Shown piece by piece: positions 30,956 through 44,009 of a DNA stretch of 64,000 nucleotides (positions are counted from its first letter, which is position 1; every line of letters begins with the position of its first letter). Position numbers and translations under genes: made by a program. The notes under the pieces are model-generated. The model did not search any database. It saw nothing but the letters and a program-made list of their open reading frames with translations, and was not told the origin of the DNA. Origin of the DNA: Chiua virens (taxonomy: Eukaryota; Basidiomycota; Agaricomycetes; Boletales; Boletaceae); assembly GCA_019787685.1 (NCBI GenBank), contig JAHNUO010000012.1:310001-374000 (forward strand), written 5' to 3'.

Positions 30956-33036
30956 ATGGCATTCTACCTTGCAGTCGGTATTGGGTTGGTGGCCTGGTCG
31001 CTTGTGTCATACAACTTTCCCAACTTGCTTTCTCAGATTCCTTTGAACACTTTTTATGCACCCTCGCACAAAGATGCCAGCATTATTTCCCCACAGCTCT
31101 CGACATTTATCAGGAATACGTTGGCGCTCGAAAATATCAATGGGCTGTCGGTCGCAGTTATCTCGAAAGAAGGAGAGCCCGAGTACCACTCTTGGGGACA
31201 TCGGACGGAGGACGGAGACCAGGTGACTCCAGACGTGCGTCCCGCCACCCATTTCCAAGTCTGAAGGACATGCAGCGCTGATCATCCTGTAGACGCTCTT
31301 CCATATGGCATCTGTATCCAAGGCGTTTTGTGCCACGGCACTGGGTCTCCTCATCGAGGACTTTGCAAACGGAAATAATGTCACCGCGCTACCGTCCGGT
31401 GTGGCTGAGTTGACATGGCATACACGACTCAAGGACTTGTTGCCCGAGTGGGAGCTTATGGACGAGTGGGCTTCGGAGAGAGCTAATTTACGGGATATCC
31501 TCTCTCATGTATCAGGGATGCCACGGTGAGGTCAACTCGCCTACCGTTTCTCGTCTACACGACTCATATTTGCATTGATGCAGGCATGATGCTTCGTATG
31601 GACCATTGGACACTCCACTCACAGCCCTCACGCGATTGAAATACCTAAGGCCTGCTTTCGAGCTGCGGGAGCAATGGTCCTACAACAACATCGTATGTCC
31701 CACTTTTTCTTTCTTTCTATGTCCATGCGACAGACCAGTGATGGGTCATGATCGGTTTAGATGTATATGGTCGCTTCCCATGTTATCGCAACGTATTCTG
31801 GTCAACCGTATACGTCGTTCGTAGAAGAACGCGTCTTTTCACCCCTGGGAATGACGTCGTCGACCTTTTCTCCGACCAAAGCCGAGGCATTTGGCAAGTT
31901 CACTCAAGGATGGTCAGAGGACGGGCGAAGGATTCCCGAGTGCTTCGATGAGAACATGGCATTTATGATGGCTGGTACAGGAGGGATCATATCGAATGCG
32001 GTTGATATGGTGAGTCCTTACAAATCGCTGGAGATGTTTATCAAGTGTTTATGGTGACCCTTAACCATCCCAGGCCAAATGGGTCTCGACGTGGATTAGT
32101 GAGGGTGTTTACGATAACCGAACCATCATTCCACTGTCCGTATACCGAAACGTGTCGTATTCTTATTCAGTTGCTACTGACCACCCAACTAACCCGGGAT
32201 ACTCGATCGTCGGATATGGTATGGGTTGGCTCCGTAGTTCATATCGCGGACACGACGTGAGAGCTGGGCATGTTTAGTCTTTTCTTGTCTGATGTCTAAC
32301 AACACACTAGGTTGTCTATCACACGGGATCTCTACCGGGACTTTCTACCCTCGTCGTGTTCCTACCAACCGACGAGATTGGTGTAACACTGTTTGCGAAT
32401 GGGGATAATAAAGCTGACTCCCTGATGTTGATGCTGAACCGCATACTTGATTCTGCCTTGCGTCTTAAGAGTCCCCCGACACATACGAAGTCTGTCCTCC
32501 TCTTTTGAAGAGACAGCCATCCTCCTGACGCATGATCCAGGTCACCCTCTCCCGGCGATACCGTAACGCAACCCAGTGCTCAGAATCTGACGCTTTCTTT
32601 GGATGCGTTGGCCGGGACCTATACTGATCCCGGTTACGGATCCCTGACGCTCTGCAGCCCATTCAGCGCGTCAGCATACTGTGGCAGGGTGCAATCCAAG
32701 ATTTCTACCGTCCGTGGCGATCCAAATACCAGCGCGAACGATTTGGTCGCCGAATGGCCTCGTGTGTGGTCATCGCACGTTCACATGCGACATCAGCGAG
32801 ATCTTCTCTTTGAACTCTACTTCTCATCCCTGTACCCAGATGGATATGGCAAGGACACGACGCCGTTCGAGGTAACTGGGGTCGGTCCGGCAGGGGGATT
32901 AGCGGAGTTCGTCGTCGAAGATGGCAGGGTAGTTGGGTTTGGGGTGAGTGGTTTGGTTGGACAGCTGACGGAACGGGAACGCACGGGAACGACGGTTCGA
33001 GATGGGGCGGAGGTTTGGTTCGATAAGGAAGTTTAA
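30956..33036 (+). CDS. Beta-lactamase/class C-like serine hydrolase with signal anchor
   Basis: Spliced model: exons 30956-31234, 31293-31525, 31584-31692, 31761-32009, 32074-32256, 32311-32489 and 32541-33036 (introns 51-68 nt), about 575 residues. The N-terminus (MAFYLAVGIGLVAWSLVSY) is a signal anchor or uncleaved signal. The catalytic motifs of the beta-lactamase family are present: SVSK in HMASVSKAF (SxxK nucleophile and base), YNN in WSYNNI (YxN) and HTG in YHTGSLPG (KTG equivalent). A separate C-terminal domain of about 160 residues follows, resembling the accessory domain often found after this fold in fungi. The family members are esterases, peptidases or lactonases; the substrate is not predictable here. 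A dead duplicate lies directly upstream. Confidence 0.85.
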
Positions 33037-34372
33037 TCATAGCGAGATGGCTACGTTAGGGGATGGGTTGGTATGAGTGTGTACGATAAAGTAGTACCAC
33101 CTCGTGGTCGTTTGGTACATCGATAGGTGCTGCAGTACTTCCCATGTGCAGCCTTCGTGCTATGATCATCTCCGAAAATATTGATCGAGTTTTCATTTTG
33201 GACTGTGCTCCGAACATTCCTGGCAGAAGGCATGAACAGCCTGATATCGAGGCAAAGTTCTCTTCATTTCTTCGACTTCCATTCTCAGCTCCAACTGGTA
33301 TTCGTACTCCGTTCTGCTGTGCCCGGATCACAGCGAGCTGTTTGATCCCAATGGTAGAGGCGGCGCAATCCCTTGACGTCCCCAGTTTAACGATCATATC
33401 ACGGAATCGCCTTTCCAATTCGAAGCTCACTGGACCTGACTAGCCGACGTTCGGTCGGCGGCGAATCGAACGTGCATGGGGAACGCGAGGCCCACAGCCC
33501 TATCCTGCCGAAGAAGTCTAAGATCTAGACACCAGTGAGTTTCCGGGGCCACACGTGTCATGATTGAAGCAGCGATAGGAACCTGTTGACCGTCAACGGT
33601 ACGTGTTGCGGTCACGGTGCGACTGGGCGTGGTACATGTTGACAGTCGTCGGGTGAAATTAAAGGGTGCCACTAGAGCTTGGAGGACCACTGACAATCGG
33701 GACCACGAGGCAGCCTCGAGGCAGATGTTACGTGTCTCTGTTACGATTCAGTATGGGAACATTCCCAACTCAGTCGGCTGTATTTCTGCCATTCGAGGGC
33801 CATTGTCGATGAGATCTCCACCCTCGGAGTCGTTGACGCTTGTCGACCAAGAGGAAAAAAATCGGCGCCGTCCGAGGGACATGATGCATGATATGATGGC
33901 AAGTGCATATGGTGATTCATTTTATCTTATCTAACATGTCGTTGTGAAATTGCCCCCGCAAGGCACTTATTTTTAAAACAGGCACCTTGAAGCGGATCTC
34001 CAAGGACAACACGATTCATGCGTGTCGTAACTTGTTGTGCCACATCCGAGCGACCGAATCTGCAAAACGACACGCAACGCAGCGATCCACACCACGCCCA
34101 CACCAGACGAACGACTTCCAACCGCAAAAAGTTAACCTACGACAGATCGAAATGGAAGACCACACGGTAGCCTCGTGATTCGAAAAGGAGCTTAATACCC
34201 CGCCCTGTCACCGTCAGACACTGGCATCACTCGTCGTTCTGCCGTGCTACACGGAAGGTTTTGCATGTGAATTTTTCGTTTCGTTGACTCGCTTTTATTC
34301 GATTGGGTTCCTTTGTTCTTTTTTTTTGCTCCTGCCGTATCGACTGACCTTTCCTTGTCCTCCGCCCCCCTC
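33037..34372. other. Intergenic, unresolved ORFs
   Basis: Minus-strand ORFs of 124 codons (33056-33430) and 89 codons (33427-33696) are adjacent, but I found no convincing splice joining them and no known motif. Nothing else is supportable. Confidence 0.35.
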
Positions 34373-35540
34373 ATGCCCTCGTGGACGTCGTCCTGCTTCA
34401 CCTCCTTGTCTCTACTTCCGTTCCTTATACTGCTGCCACAGGTCCGCGCGCATGGTTACGTTGCCCAAGTGACCATTGACGGAACGGTGTATCCCGGAAA
34501 TTTACCCAACGCCCAGCCAACTCCATCCATCATCCGCCAGATAAACACCATCGACCCTGTCAAGGGGGCTTCTAATGCATACCTAAACTGCGGTCAAAGC
34601 GCACAGAAAGCCTCTCTCGTGGCTGACGCAAACCCCGGAAGTCAACTTCAAATTTTGTGGAAAGACTGGGGACGGCACCAATGTGAGTGGTCTCTGTCCA
34701 TTTATATCTTCTTTAGTGACAACAGGGGTTCTAACATGGTGTCGTGTGCAGTGGCCACACAACACGGGCCCCCTCATGACATACATGGCATCGTGCGGAA
34801 ATACGACGTGCGATCAATACGACTCTACCTACGCCGAGTGGTTCAAGATCGAGGAAACCGGTCTCGAACCAGGTAATACCACCTGGTACCAGCAGAACAT
34901 CAGTACGTTCCGTCTTTCATATGAGTGCTGACATAGTTCCCTGAATGATGGCATCAGTGAACGGCCAACCAGCAAACGTCACGATACCATCCACGCTGCA
35001 AAGCGGCCAGTATCTCATTCGTCACGAGATCATCGCACTCCATCTTGCAACTACCATCGGCGGTGCAGAGTTCTATCCGTCTTGCACGCAGGTGAAGAAC
35101 ACTGTTGTCGTTTCCATGCCAACCCAGTCGGATCTTTTGACACCCTTCCTTTATTCTTGCTATAGGTCAACGTTGGTGGATCGCAAGTCGGGATGGCTAC
35201 CGCGAGCGAGGAGGTCACGTTCCCTGGCGGGTATTCGGATACAGATCCCGGAATCTACGACCCCATCCGTCTTCAATACACCCACTCAGTATACCTTTCC
35301 CGGTCCGCCTATCGCGTCGTTTATCACCGGGACGTCAACATCAGATTCGGGTTCGTCGAGTTCGAGCACAGGGATCCTGCGAGTAGTCCAACGAGTTCGA
35401 GTTCGCCATCTGCGTCACCGCTGACGTCGACAGTCCCCGCGGTGTGTGCACTTCGCCCACAACAAGCATTTGCCGTGCATAAACGGAAGAGGAGTATAAC
35501 GCGCGTGATGGCTGCATGGATCAGGTCTATTGGTTCATGA
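34373..35540 (+). pseudogene. AA9 lytic polysaccharide monooxygenase (AA9-3), frameshifted
   Basis: The signal peptide starts at ATG 34373 and ends in VRA before HGYV. Exons 34373-34682, 34752-34902, 34958-35091 and 35166 onward align with AA9-1 and AA9-2, and the second copper His (WPHNTGP) and Tyr (AEFYPSC) are encoded. One extra A in the run near 34662-34664 puts exon 1 out of frame with exon 2. Two further frame switches occur near 35270 and 35370, where the intron after the YDP codons seen in the other copies is absent. Unlike the other two, it keeps RHEIIALH. It is either a pseudogene or a locus with sequence errors. The basic tail (HKRKRS) is like AA9-2. Confidence 0.8.
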
Positions 35541-36369
35541 ACGTGGAATGCGAGACGGTAATCAAATGTTTATTTATTGTACTGATATGACATGATCGTA
35601 TGGCGACAACGCGCGCAGCAGAGGCGGCGTCGACCGGAGATTTGTATGACATAGGGCGCATGGTGATTGTCGTTGGGATTATAGGGTTTAGAAGTCAAGT
35701 TTCATTGTACGTGTATACTACTCGGACGCGCGCGCATGTCAATTTCCGCAGGTGAGATTTCTGAAACCCCTACGTGTGAGGACGCAATGGATCAGGGTAT
35801 CATTGACAATTTCGCTTGCGTGCCGCCACATTACATTCCTCCTGATTTGGAGTCATTCAACGTGCTCTGAGAATCCGAGTCTCATTGCAGAAGCAACTAA
35901 CTCTCAAAACCATTTGTAACTGTTCTGTTTCGTAGCGATAGTCAACATCGTAAGGTGCTTGCTGCACACATTTAAATTGTTAACAACTCTTCATATCGCT
36001 GTTCAAACCTTGAATCACCCCTGTCACAGACTTTGTCTAGGCTTATTTATGTTCATTGCGAATAGCATATGAGACATTAGGTATTTATCCTGAATGCCAT
36101 TTGTGTTATATGTTATATTGTCTCAGAGGCGCTTGTCAAGCTGTGGACAAAGATCTCACTGGCAGAACCAAAGGTAGTGTTGCTAGACTGGACTAAGACA
36201 CTATTGGACTTGCATATGTTTAATTTTTTTTCTTGTCCATAGTCGTCTCCTGGACACCCCATACCCCCTAGTAAGCCATACCTCTTGCCCTGTCCCGACA
36301 GGTATGTGTTAGGAGGAGTCGACTGTATATAACTACGCAATGATATATCTTACGAAGATGCGAGAACAA
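35541..36369. other. Intergenic, nothing supportable
   Basis: AT-richer spacer between convergent genes; only very short ORFs and no recognisable element. Confidence 0.4.
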
Positions 36370-37319
36370 TCAATTGCATACTAGGGTATCATCACGAGCT
36401 AAAAGCGCATATTTAGACCTTCCGTTAACACCGGACAGAGGCTCTGAGGTGGAAGATTCGAAAGGGGAAAACATGGGTAGGAACGAAGTAGTATCGAGAC
36501 CAGGAATGAGAGAGTCAAGAATCGCGGTGAAATCGGGAAGCGTTCCTCCAATGAGAGTGCCAAAAGCATCCCCGGAACCACTGCGTGTGGCTTTGTTTTT
36601 GCCACTTCCCTTGCCACCTTCCTCATCACTTTGGGTGTCGGCATTCTCATATGCACTTTCTGCGGCATTATAAATGATCTACAATATAATTCAGACTTGG
36701 GGTGAACGATAATCGCTTATAGAGACGCACGTCAAACATATTAAGGACAGAGTCAGCAACTTGAGAGTCAGCGTTTGCAGCATCAGCGCCGTCCATTGCC
36801 GGTAAGATAACGGCAAGGGTCTCGCCAACGAGTTCCTCAAGCGCACAGATGGCTCCATTGACGAGGTTGTTCATACCCAAGAAAGTGACCTCAATGAGGG
36901 TGGCCGTGATGTTCATGGGATTGACGTAGTCTGTCAATGCAGGTCAATGACGAATCACATAGCTGGTTCATTGACGAACTCATTGCCGCGGCACAGGATT
37001 CCATTTCGGCAGTAAGGTTGGCGAGGATGGTAGGAACAGACGCCGTTGTGCTTGTACGGGCGTTCAATTTGGATTCGATGGAGTTGACAGCGCCCTCGAT
37101 TTGGGGTTTGAAGTCGCGGACGTCGGCAGGATTTTTAACTTCGCCGACAACTGAACCAAGTTGACCGCCGACGGCGGGGTTGCTGGACTGGAGACCCGAA
37201 GGAAGCTTCGAGGGGACCGAAGTATCTGGCACAGTGGCAGGGTGGTTCCCATGCATGGGAGCAGCACCAATGAAGCTAGCCAAGGCGACAGAAATCAAAA
37301 CGGAGACAAAGGAGCGCAT
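36370..37319 (-). CDS. Secreted protein, SSP family copy 3 (282 aa)
   Basis: Exons 37319-36980, 36930-36731 and 36678-36370, introns of 49 and 52 nt, 282 residues. The leader MRSFVSVLISVALASFIGAAP matches the 5353 gene. The mature part is helix-rich without Cys clusters (VGGQLGSVVGEVKN, IEGAVNSIESKLNAR, then ALEELVGETLAVILP). A Ser/Gly/Lys linker follows, then a C-terminal segment ending DDTLVCN. The VGGQL...IESK block is shared with the 43- and 46-kb copies, so the family is real beyond the leader. The biochemical function is unknown; extracellular location is inferred from the signal peptide. The first intron carries the family's conserved element (36940-36956). Confidence 0.75.
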
Positions 37320-37430
37320 TTTTGAAAGGATTGGAAGGGTGTCTGGTGAGACAGAGTCAGGGGGGAAAATGACAGAAGACGACAAGAGGGTCGACAAAGA
37401 ACATACAGCAGAGGGTGGGGTTATATAGAT

Positions 37431-37437
37431 TCGGTAT
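37431..37437 (-). promoter_or_regulatory. TATA box of SSP copy 3
   Basis: Minus-strand TATATAA in the context CCGAATCTATATAACCCC, about 112 bp upstream of the start codon at 37319. Confidence 0.7.
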
Positions 37438-37449
37438 CTCAGATCTGCT

Positions 37450-39562
37450 TGGCGGGAGACAAAAATTTGCTGATAGGCTCCAAAGTCCAGGTTCAGCGAG
37501 GCGAGGTTTTCGGGACCTCCTTGAAGATGATATCATAACGTGAACTCTGCTGGAATGGAGCTTCAGAGCCCGAGTCTCGGGGCGCCAGAACTGAAGGAGG
37601 ATGAACATTACTCCTGGCCACGTTGAATCTGTATGCCAGATCTTGATATACAAAGTCCTACATAGTAAGACGGAGGATCTCTTGAGCCTGCGCGCTAACG
37701 AGGAGTTCGCGCAGCGTACTAAGGGTCGAACTCTGAAACCTGGGATGAGAGTTTTTGCAAAGGTACCTTGATAGGCGGGTGGCAAGTCACGTCATTTTAC
37801 ATGCTTGACAGCACGAGCCACGCCGTAAACTCCATTACTACCAAAAGTAGAATAGCATATCAATTTATCGGGCCCGCCTGTCTTTTCCGACCGCTAGCCA
37901 GTGTCCGTACTAACAACACAACATCTTGACCAGACTCAAGTAAGTATGTGAACACCAACTACCGATCTGTGATACTGAACGAAAGCAAGAAGTGTAGTAT
38001 TGAATTTTCTCATATGACAATTTTGAAGTTCGAACTTCGCTCTACCGAATACTGCGAGTCGCGCGGAATACTAGTTGAGTCGGGACAAAGTAAGAGGAAT
38101 AACTGTGTATGTACGCATTTGAAGGTTTTCCACGTATTCACTCTTTACATGAAACTTCAAATTGAAATTTGCAAGATCATGAAACAACTAAAGAGACGCA
38201 CTACGGCCCACCAGACATGTGTGCAGAGCGTCCTTTCGGTGATGTCCGTTTGCCGCGGCGAGGTTTGCAAGACATGTGGTCAGCGGGACTTGTGCTTGTA
38301 ATCGATAATCACAGTAATATTGACAGGTCTTCAAGCGAACATAGGGGAGCCTCGAGGTTCATTCGGACCATATAGAGAGGTCTGTATTATCGCGCGCAGC
38401 AGGACATCGTACATGGTAGGTTGGTTCTCATATTTTGTTTAAACATGATGCTGGTTGTAGTCTTCGGTGACTTGCATGGAGCCACGACTTCCCTGTCGAC
38501 GACTCTGCCGGTTACACATCAATGAACCGCAGTCCGGCGTACTATCCGCCATGCGAAGCACTGGCGGCCCGTACATATCCCATTCCCCCATAAGATCGTC
38601 GCACTCCATCCTGCTACCACTGCTACATATCACCGGTCAGGTAATTCCATTTATAATAGCACATGTGGCCTGCAGGCCCAAAAGAGCTCAGCCTTTCAAA
38701 TTTGACATGCAGGACACCATCTTCATACATGAGGCGATGATACGCCCATTCAGTATTCCTGTACCTGTCCAACTGAGACATCGTTCGCGCTATCTCCGTC
38801 GGATCTGGTATGTTTGTCTTTGAGTATGGGTGAGCTCGCCAGCATTTGTGCGACATCAGTTGATTTCGGCAGCGTCAGGCTCCGAGGATTTTCGTGGCAA
38901 TAATCAGCCATTGAAGCGATAGCCTTGTAGCAGCCGAGTTTCACCGTACTGTCACACTAGTAGGTCCCCAGGGCTGAATGTCCACCACTCTTACTCAGTG
39001 AGTCAGTTCATCTATTTCTGCGAGCGTACCTGCCAGTGGTCTCGTTCCAGACGAAAATGACAGTCTCCTTTATCAATTCCCGTCTAGTTGGACTGTTGGA
39101 GCACGACTGGATCTACTCGTGCCTCGTGGCCTAAACCGTTGTTCTCCGTTCTTTGACACAATCCTTTTTTGACCATTGCCGTTTGAGATTGACGCTTACC
39201 GCGTCATAGATTTGCAGGCTATGTCCGCATTCTCACCTGATCAAACATAAGATACATCAAGTTTAGTGGGGAACGTTAGACAGGTAAGCCAAAGTTAGAA
39301 ACGATTGTATATCATTATATCTACAAATATCCGAATACTGTTACTAAGTGCGCTGTCAGAATCTCGCTGATTTGATTACGAGCGAGTGTCAAGCTCACCG
39401 CTCGGTTAACCTGAATGATCTCAGGCACACCACTCCGACTCTCGGGCTTTGGGTTCGCCTGTGGCAGGTCCTGGCAGCGCGAGGCTGAGATCGTCACAAA
39501 CTGTTTTGGTTGTGCGAGTATATTTATGGCCAATTTGATGTCTCCCCTGCTGCCCATTCTCA
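37450..39562. other. Intergenic 2.1 kb, weak minus-strand ORFs only
   Basis: Minus ORFs at 38623-38856 (containing HMCYYKWNYL) and 38750-38944 overlap in different frames and might be exons of a small unknown gene, but no clean splice joins them. Otherwise nothing is seen. Confidence 0.3.
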
Positions 39563-41685
39563 ATGCATCCGTCGCTCCCCGCTCTCCTCGCTCTCTCTTG
39601 TGCGGCCTACGGCCTCGTCTCTCACTGGAGAAATAAGCGCAAAAATCCTACAGGTCTCCCATTGCCCCCCGGTCCAACCCCTATCCCCATCGTTGGCAAT
39701 ATTCTGGGCATAAACCCGGACCAGCCCTGGGTTTCTTATTCGCGCTGGAGTAAAATATATGGTACTGTGTTCTCTGTTCCTCATCGTCCTTCGATTCAAG
39801 TCGCTATTCCTCCAGGTGACCTCGTCTACTCTCGATTCTTGAACCAAGATATCATCGTTATCAATTCCGAAGAGATTGCCAAGAATATCTTGGAACGGCG
39901 CTCCTACAATTATTCAGATCGACCCGCCATCCTTCGGATGACCAATGACTTGTGTGTTATCCTCCTCGACGCAGACTTCCTTCTGACACCCTGCCCGGGG
40001 ACAGCGTAGGATGGCACTTCAGCTCCGCCATGCTCACATACGGTGACCGATGGCGCTTGCACCGCAGACTTTTCCATCAGGCTTTCCGATCTCAGGCTGC
40101 CACGCAGTATCATACTGGCCAGCTTCAAAAAGCACGTGACCTCATTCTCAATGTGCTCAAGACTCCGGAAGATTACTCTGCACATCTCCAAATGTGCCTT
40201 TGTCCAGACAGCATATTTGTACCGCAGTTCTGACCCTTTCTCTTTTTCACAGGCACGCTGCCTCGATCATCATGTCGGTCGTATATGGCTACACGATTGC
40301 ACGTCGGGATGATCCTATTGTCAACGTCGTCAACAAGGCTGTCGAGTTTGTTGTGGCGTCTGTACGCCCAGAGGTGGCTGCCTTCCTCGGTTTCTTTCCA
40401 TTTCGTAGGTCCCTTTTTGATCTGGAGCCTTCAGTTCAACCTCAGATCGGATGTTTCTAATGCCAGTCCGGTTTATTCCGACCTGGTTTCCAGGCGCTTC
40501 GTTTCAACGAAGTGCGGTGATGTCTCAGAAATATGCCTATGAGATGATCGAGGTCCCTTTCCGATTCGTGCAAGAGGGCCTGGTGAGATGCACCTCCCAT
40601 ATTCCTAACTAGTGGTTGATGCCGTGATCAGGCAACAGGCACTGCCGTTCCATCGATGGTTTCCAATTCCCTCAATCGTGTCAACGGACAAGATATGCCT
40701 GAAGACTACATACGAGCCATCAAGGAGTCCTCTGGAACTGCATTCGCAGGTCTGTGATTATAGTGTACCGATTTCCTCCCCTAAATAACAAAGTTCTGGT
40801 TGATTAGCGGCATTTGAGACGGTGCGCGTGTTAAATGATTGAATCTACCGCCGGTTGTGACGGATCTATTTCAGACGTTCTCGACCCTTTTGACCTTTGT
40901 CTTAGCAATGCTCCTCAACCCTGACGTCCAGGAATGTGCACAAGCAGAGATTGATTCCATTATCGGAACTGCACGACTTCCGGATTTCGAGGACCGTCCT
41001 TTACTCTCCTATGTTGAGGCTGTTCTCCGCGAGACACTGCGATGGCACCCTGCTGCCCCACTAAGTAAATCACCTCCTCATTTCCTCTCAAGTTTGCTAA
41101 ACCTCCACACCAGGTATCCCTCACGCGGCGACAACTGCGGACGTCTATGATGGTTATTTTATTCCACGAGGTTTGTGCTTCAATGGTAGTCAGACCCTGA
41201 TTGAACTAATTTGTGACAGGAGCGACAATCATTATGAACACCTGGCACGGCTATCCTTCATCTACGGTGACTATACGTATTAAGTGATCTCCTTTAGGGC
41301 TATGACGCGCAATGAAGCCAAATACCCAAACCCTGAAGAATTCCGACCCGAACGATTTCTCGACAAGAATGGCTGAGCTCAGTAATGACACAATGAGCTA
41401 TGCTTTCGGTGTCGGTCGTCGGATCTGTGCCGGTCGATACATTGCAGACGCGTCTGTCTGGTCCGTAATGGTGTCGATCTTGGCGGTCTTCAAAATCATG
41501 CCGTGTAAAGATGAACGAGGCAACGATATTCGAGTGACACCAACGTGGACAGGGGGTATAACGTCGTACGTCTGTTGCCTTCTCTTGTACCTGCCATCAC
41601 CGATCTTTTCTTCTCTGCAAGGCGTCCACATCACTTTCCTTGTCGATTTGTGCCGCGAGTTCCTGGTAGACTGGTGATGGAATAG
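39563..41685 (+). CDS. Cytochrome P450, probable frameshift before the heme motif
   Basis: Twelve exons: 39563-39761, 39816-39951, 40005-40193, 40253-40404, 40467-40582, 40632-40749, 40808-40821, 40875-41064, 41114-41170, 41220-41244, 41298-41565 and 41622-41685; about 508 residues, normal for a fungal P450. Seen in order: N-terminal anchor, Pro hinge (LPLPPGPTPIP), I-helix AFAAAFETT, K-helix EAVLRETLRWHP (ExxR), and heme loop FGVGRRICAG with the Cys ligand. Exon 7 is only 14 nt. The intron at 41245-41297 needs a GC donor. One extra T at about 41374 shifts the frame between FLDKNG and ELSNDTMSY, so the gene is either dead or carries a sequence error. It is an ER-membrane mono-oxygenase by family; the substrate is unknown. 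Confidence 0.8.
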
Positions 41686-42755
41686 TTATCTCCAATATGC
41701 GTGATGTCCTTTCTTTGATGACATGGGTATCAATGTGCCTTTATCTTCCTTGTATGCCTACTTGTAACTGGTTCAGATCATCCTTCCTCGTTTTTGAACG
41801 CGTTGTGTCTCTTGATGTACTACTACCGACATCTCTGATCCTGACAATGTACAGAATGATAGGTCTATACTCTATCAATACAGGCACACAAATGGCCTTT
41901 CTACGGACATCATAACAGCTGCGAGGGCGATGGAAAAAGTACTGCGATAGCAGAAATTAAGTAAAAAAGGAATCTCTTACATTCCGAGTGAATGCATGCG
42001 AGTACGAGACTGTCCAAGAAATGAGTACGTCCACTGTTGACACACCGGTTCGTCATCCTGGTCCTTTTGCTACGAGCTTGCGAATGTTACTGTCATTAGT
42101 CTTGACAGCGAGATCTATTGTTCTCTCCCCTTCAAAAGTAGTCGCGATTGTTCAGGGTGCGGATATTTGAAGCCAGTGATTTATATCCCTCAGAATTTGA
42201 TCCAGAATGCAATCCCGATTCGAGTGTAAGGATGAACCCGTGTCCAAATCCAACTCTAAGTCTGAATCGGCAGGAGTGATCTGTCGTTCTCCTTTCCTTG
42301 ACAGGGACATTTATTCCTCCTGTATCTGACCAATCGGAGTCCGGACCGGTCTCCAATGTCCCGAGTCCGAGTTGGAGATGAAGGGAGTTGAGAAACGACT
42401 CCTGTGCCAAGGACATCTTGTACGACAGCGAGCCTTGCCAGTGAGGCTTAACTTTTCACATGCTGTAGCACATCAGCGGCGGGCGCAATGATGGATTTAG
42501 CACGCCGTCAAATACAACTCAAGCCTATCTGTTGAACAAGCAGCCTCGGTCGATGTGGTTCCTCACCAAACCACCACACGAATTACATAATTCTAGATAC
42601 AAATATTCTCTATCCGTTTCGCCTGTCCACCGCGACAGAACATGCGAGGGTTAAGTAAGCTCCACACTGGTATACTACGAAGACGGGTCTAGGATAGCAA
42701 TCATTGAGTACAAAACAATTGCCCATTATGGACGAGACGCACGTATCTAGAAGTT
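41686..42755. other. Intergenic, includes left part of a duplicated segment
   Basis: No supportable gene. 42385-42755 resembles 45550-45890 (GAGAAACGACTCCTGT versus GAGAAATGACTCCTGT, CTCTATCCGT in both, ACGTATCTAGA in both), so the downstream flanks of the two neighbouring SSP copies were duplicated together. Confidence 0.55.
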
Positions 42756-43629
42756 CTAGCCAAGTAGGCTCAAGAGAAACTTCACGATGGGATTCGACAA
42801 GAACTCGGCAACATCAGTGTCCTTGAGGAATCCGAGGGAATCAAGGATATTAAGGAGTCCTGGAAATAATGGAGCCGAGGCCAGCGAGGCCTGTCGTCGG
42901 GGTCGATGTCGGCGCCAGCGGCAGCCCTGACGACATTGGCGGCGGCGCCAACAATCATCTGCAATACACGTTAGACTCGGGATTGGGAGGATCATACGTC
43001 GATACGCACGTTAATGTTATCGGAAGCAATGCTGGCGACTTGAGGGACCGTCAGTTGACCATCACCCTCGACCGGTGCCAAGATGGTGCTAGGGTTCTGG
43101 CCGCTGAGAGCCTGCAGCCGAGAGATGGCAGTAACGACAGAAGCGTTGATAGACGAAACGCTGTTCTTGACGAGGGAAGCCGAGATATTGGAGGACGTGA
43201 CTGAACGCTATCGAATCACGTTAACGGTCACGGATCGCACAGATGTAGTGTAGACGGTTGCATAGACGTACTCAATTCTTCAGTGTAAGGTCGGATTTGA
43301 GTCTGAAGGTCGCTGAAGATGACAGCGACAGATGGGGTATTGGTGCTGCGAGCGTTGATCTTGGACTCGATGGACTCGATTGCGCTGTCGACGTCGGATT
43401 TCACATCGCGGGCATCCAAGTCGACGGCCGCGGCGTTCTCAACTTTACCCTCGAGTGAGCTCAGTTGACCACCGACAGCAGGGATATCATTGATTTGAGA
43501 AAACGCGGGGACACCGGGTTCCGAACCAGATGACACGCTAGCAGGAAGACTGCCTGGGAGTGAAATGGAAGCAGCGGCGGTGAAGATGGCCAAAGCGGCA
43601 GAAATCAAAAGGGGAGCGAAAAAAGGCAT
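42756..43629 (-). CDS. Secreted protein, SSP family copy 4
   Basis: Exons 43629-43272, 43200-43010 and 42958 onward. The leader MPFFAPLLISAALAIFTAAA is followed by a Ser/Pro segment and the family block VGGQLSSLEGKVEN...IESIESKINAR. The second exon is Ser/Ala/Val-rich and helical (VSSINASVVTAISRLQALSG). The third exon is ambiguous: read straight it ends near 42782 (CRIPS). With a further 44-nt intron, or after a frameshift, it ends at 42756 with the more convincing hydrophobic tail EFLSNPIVKFLLSLLG. The TATA box of the family promoter is degenerate here (CGAATCTACTTATG near 43672-43685). The function is unknown. Confidence 0.6.
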
Positions 43630-44009
43630 CTTCGAAAGGACTGTGGGACCCGGGGAGGCGCAAACTGCGCCGACATAAGTAGATTCGAGCGACGTGTCAG
43701 GGGCCTGAGCACAACCTGAGCTTTGTCCGAGCCATACCCAACCCGGCGAACCCAATCGAGGGGTCAGTTGGGATGGTAGTCGAGATTTGGTCGAGATAAA
43801 TTGTTGCCCAAGATATTCATGGGGAAACTCCGATAGGGTGAACATTAACATTGAGAGGGTTTAACGAAACACGCACTTGCCCCTGGGACGGAATTCAATC
43901 TGGGACCTGGATGGTTTTGTCAGCTCACTGCCGGTTCACAACCCCTGTGGATAACAAATGTTCCCCGATTCATATGGGTATAAAACCTAGGGCTCGATGA
44001 CAATTGCAT

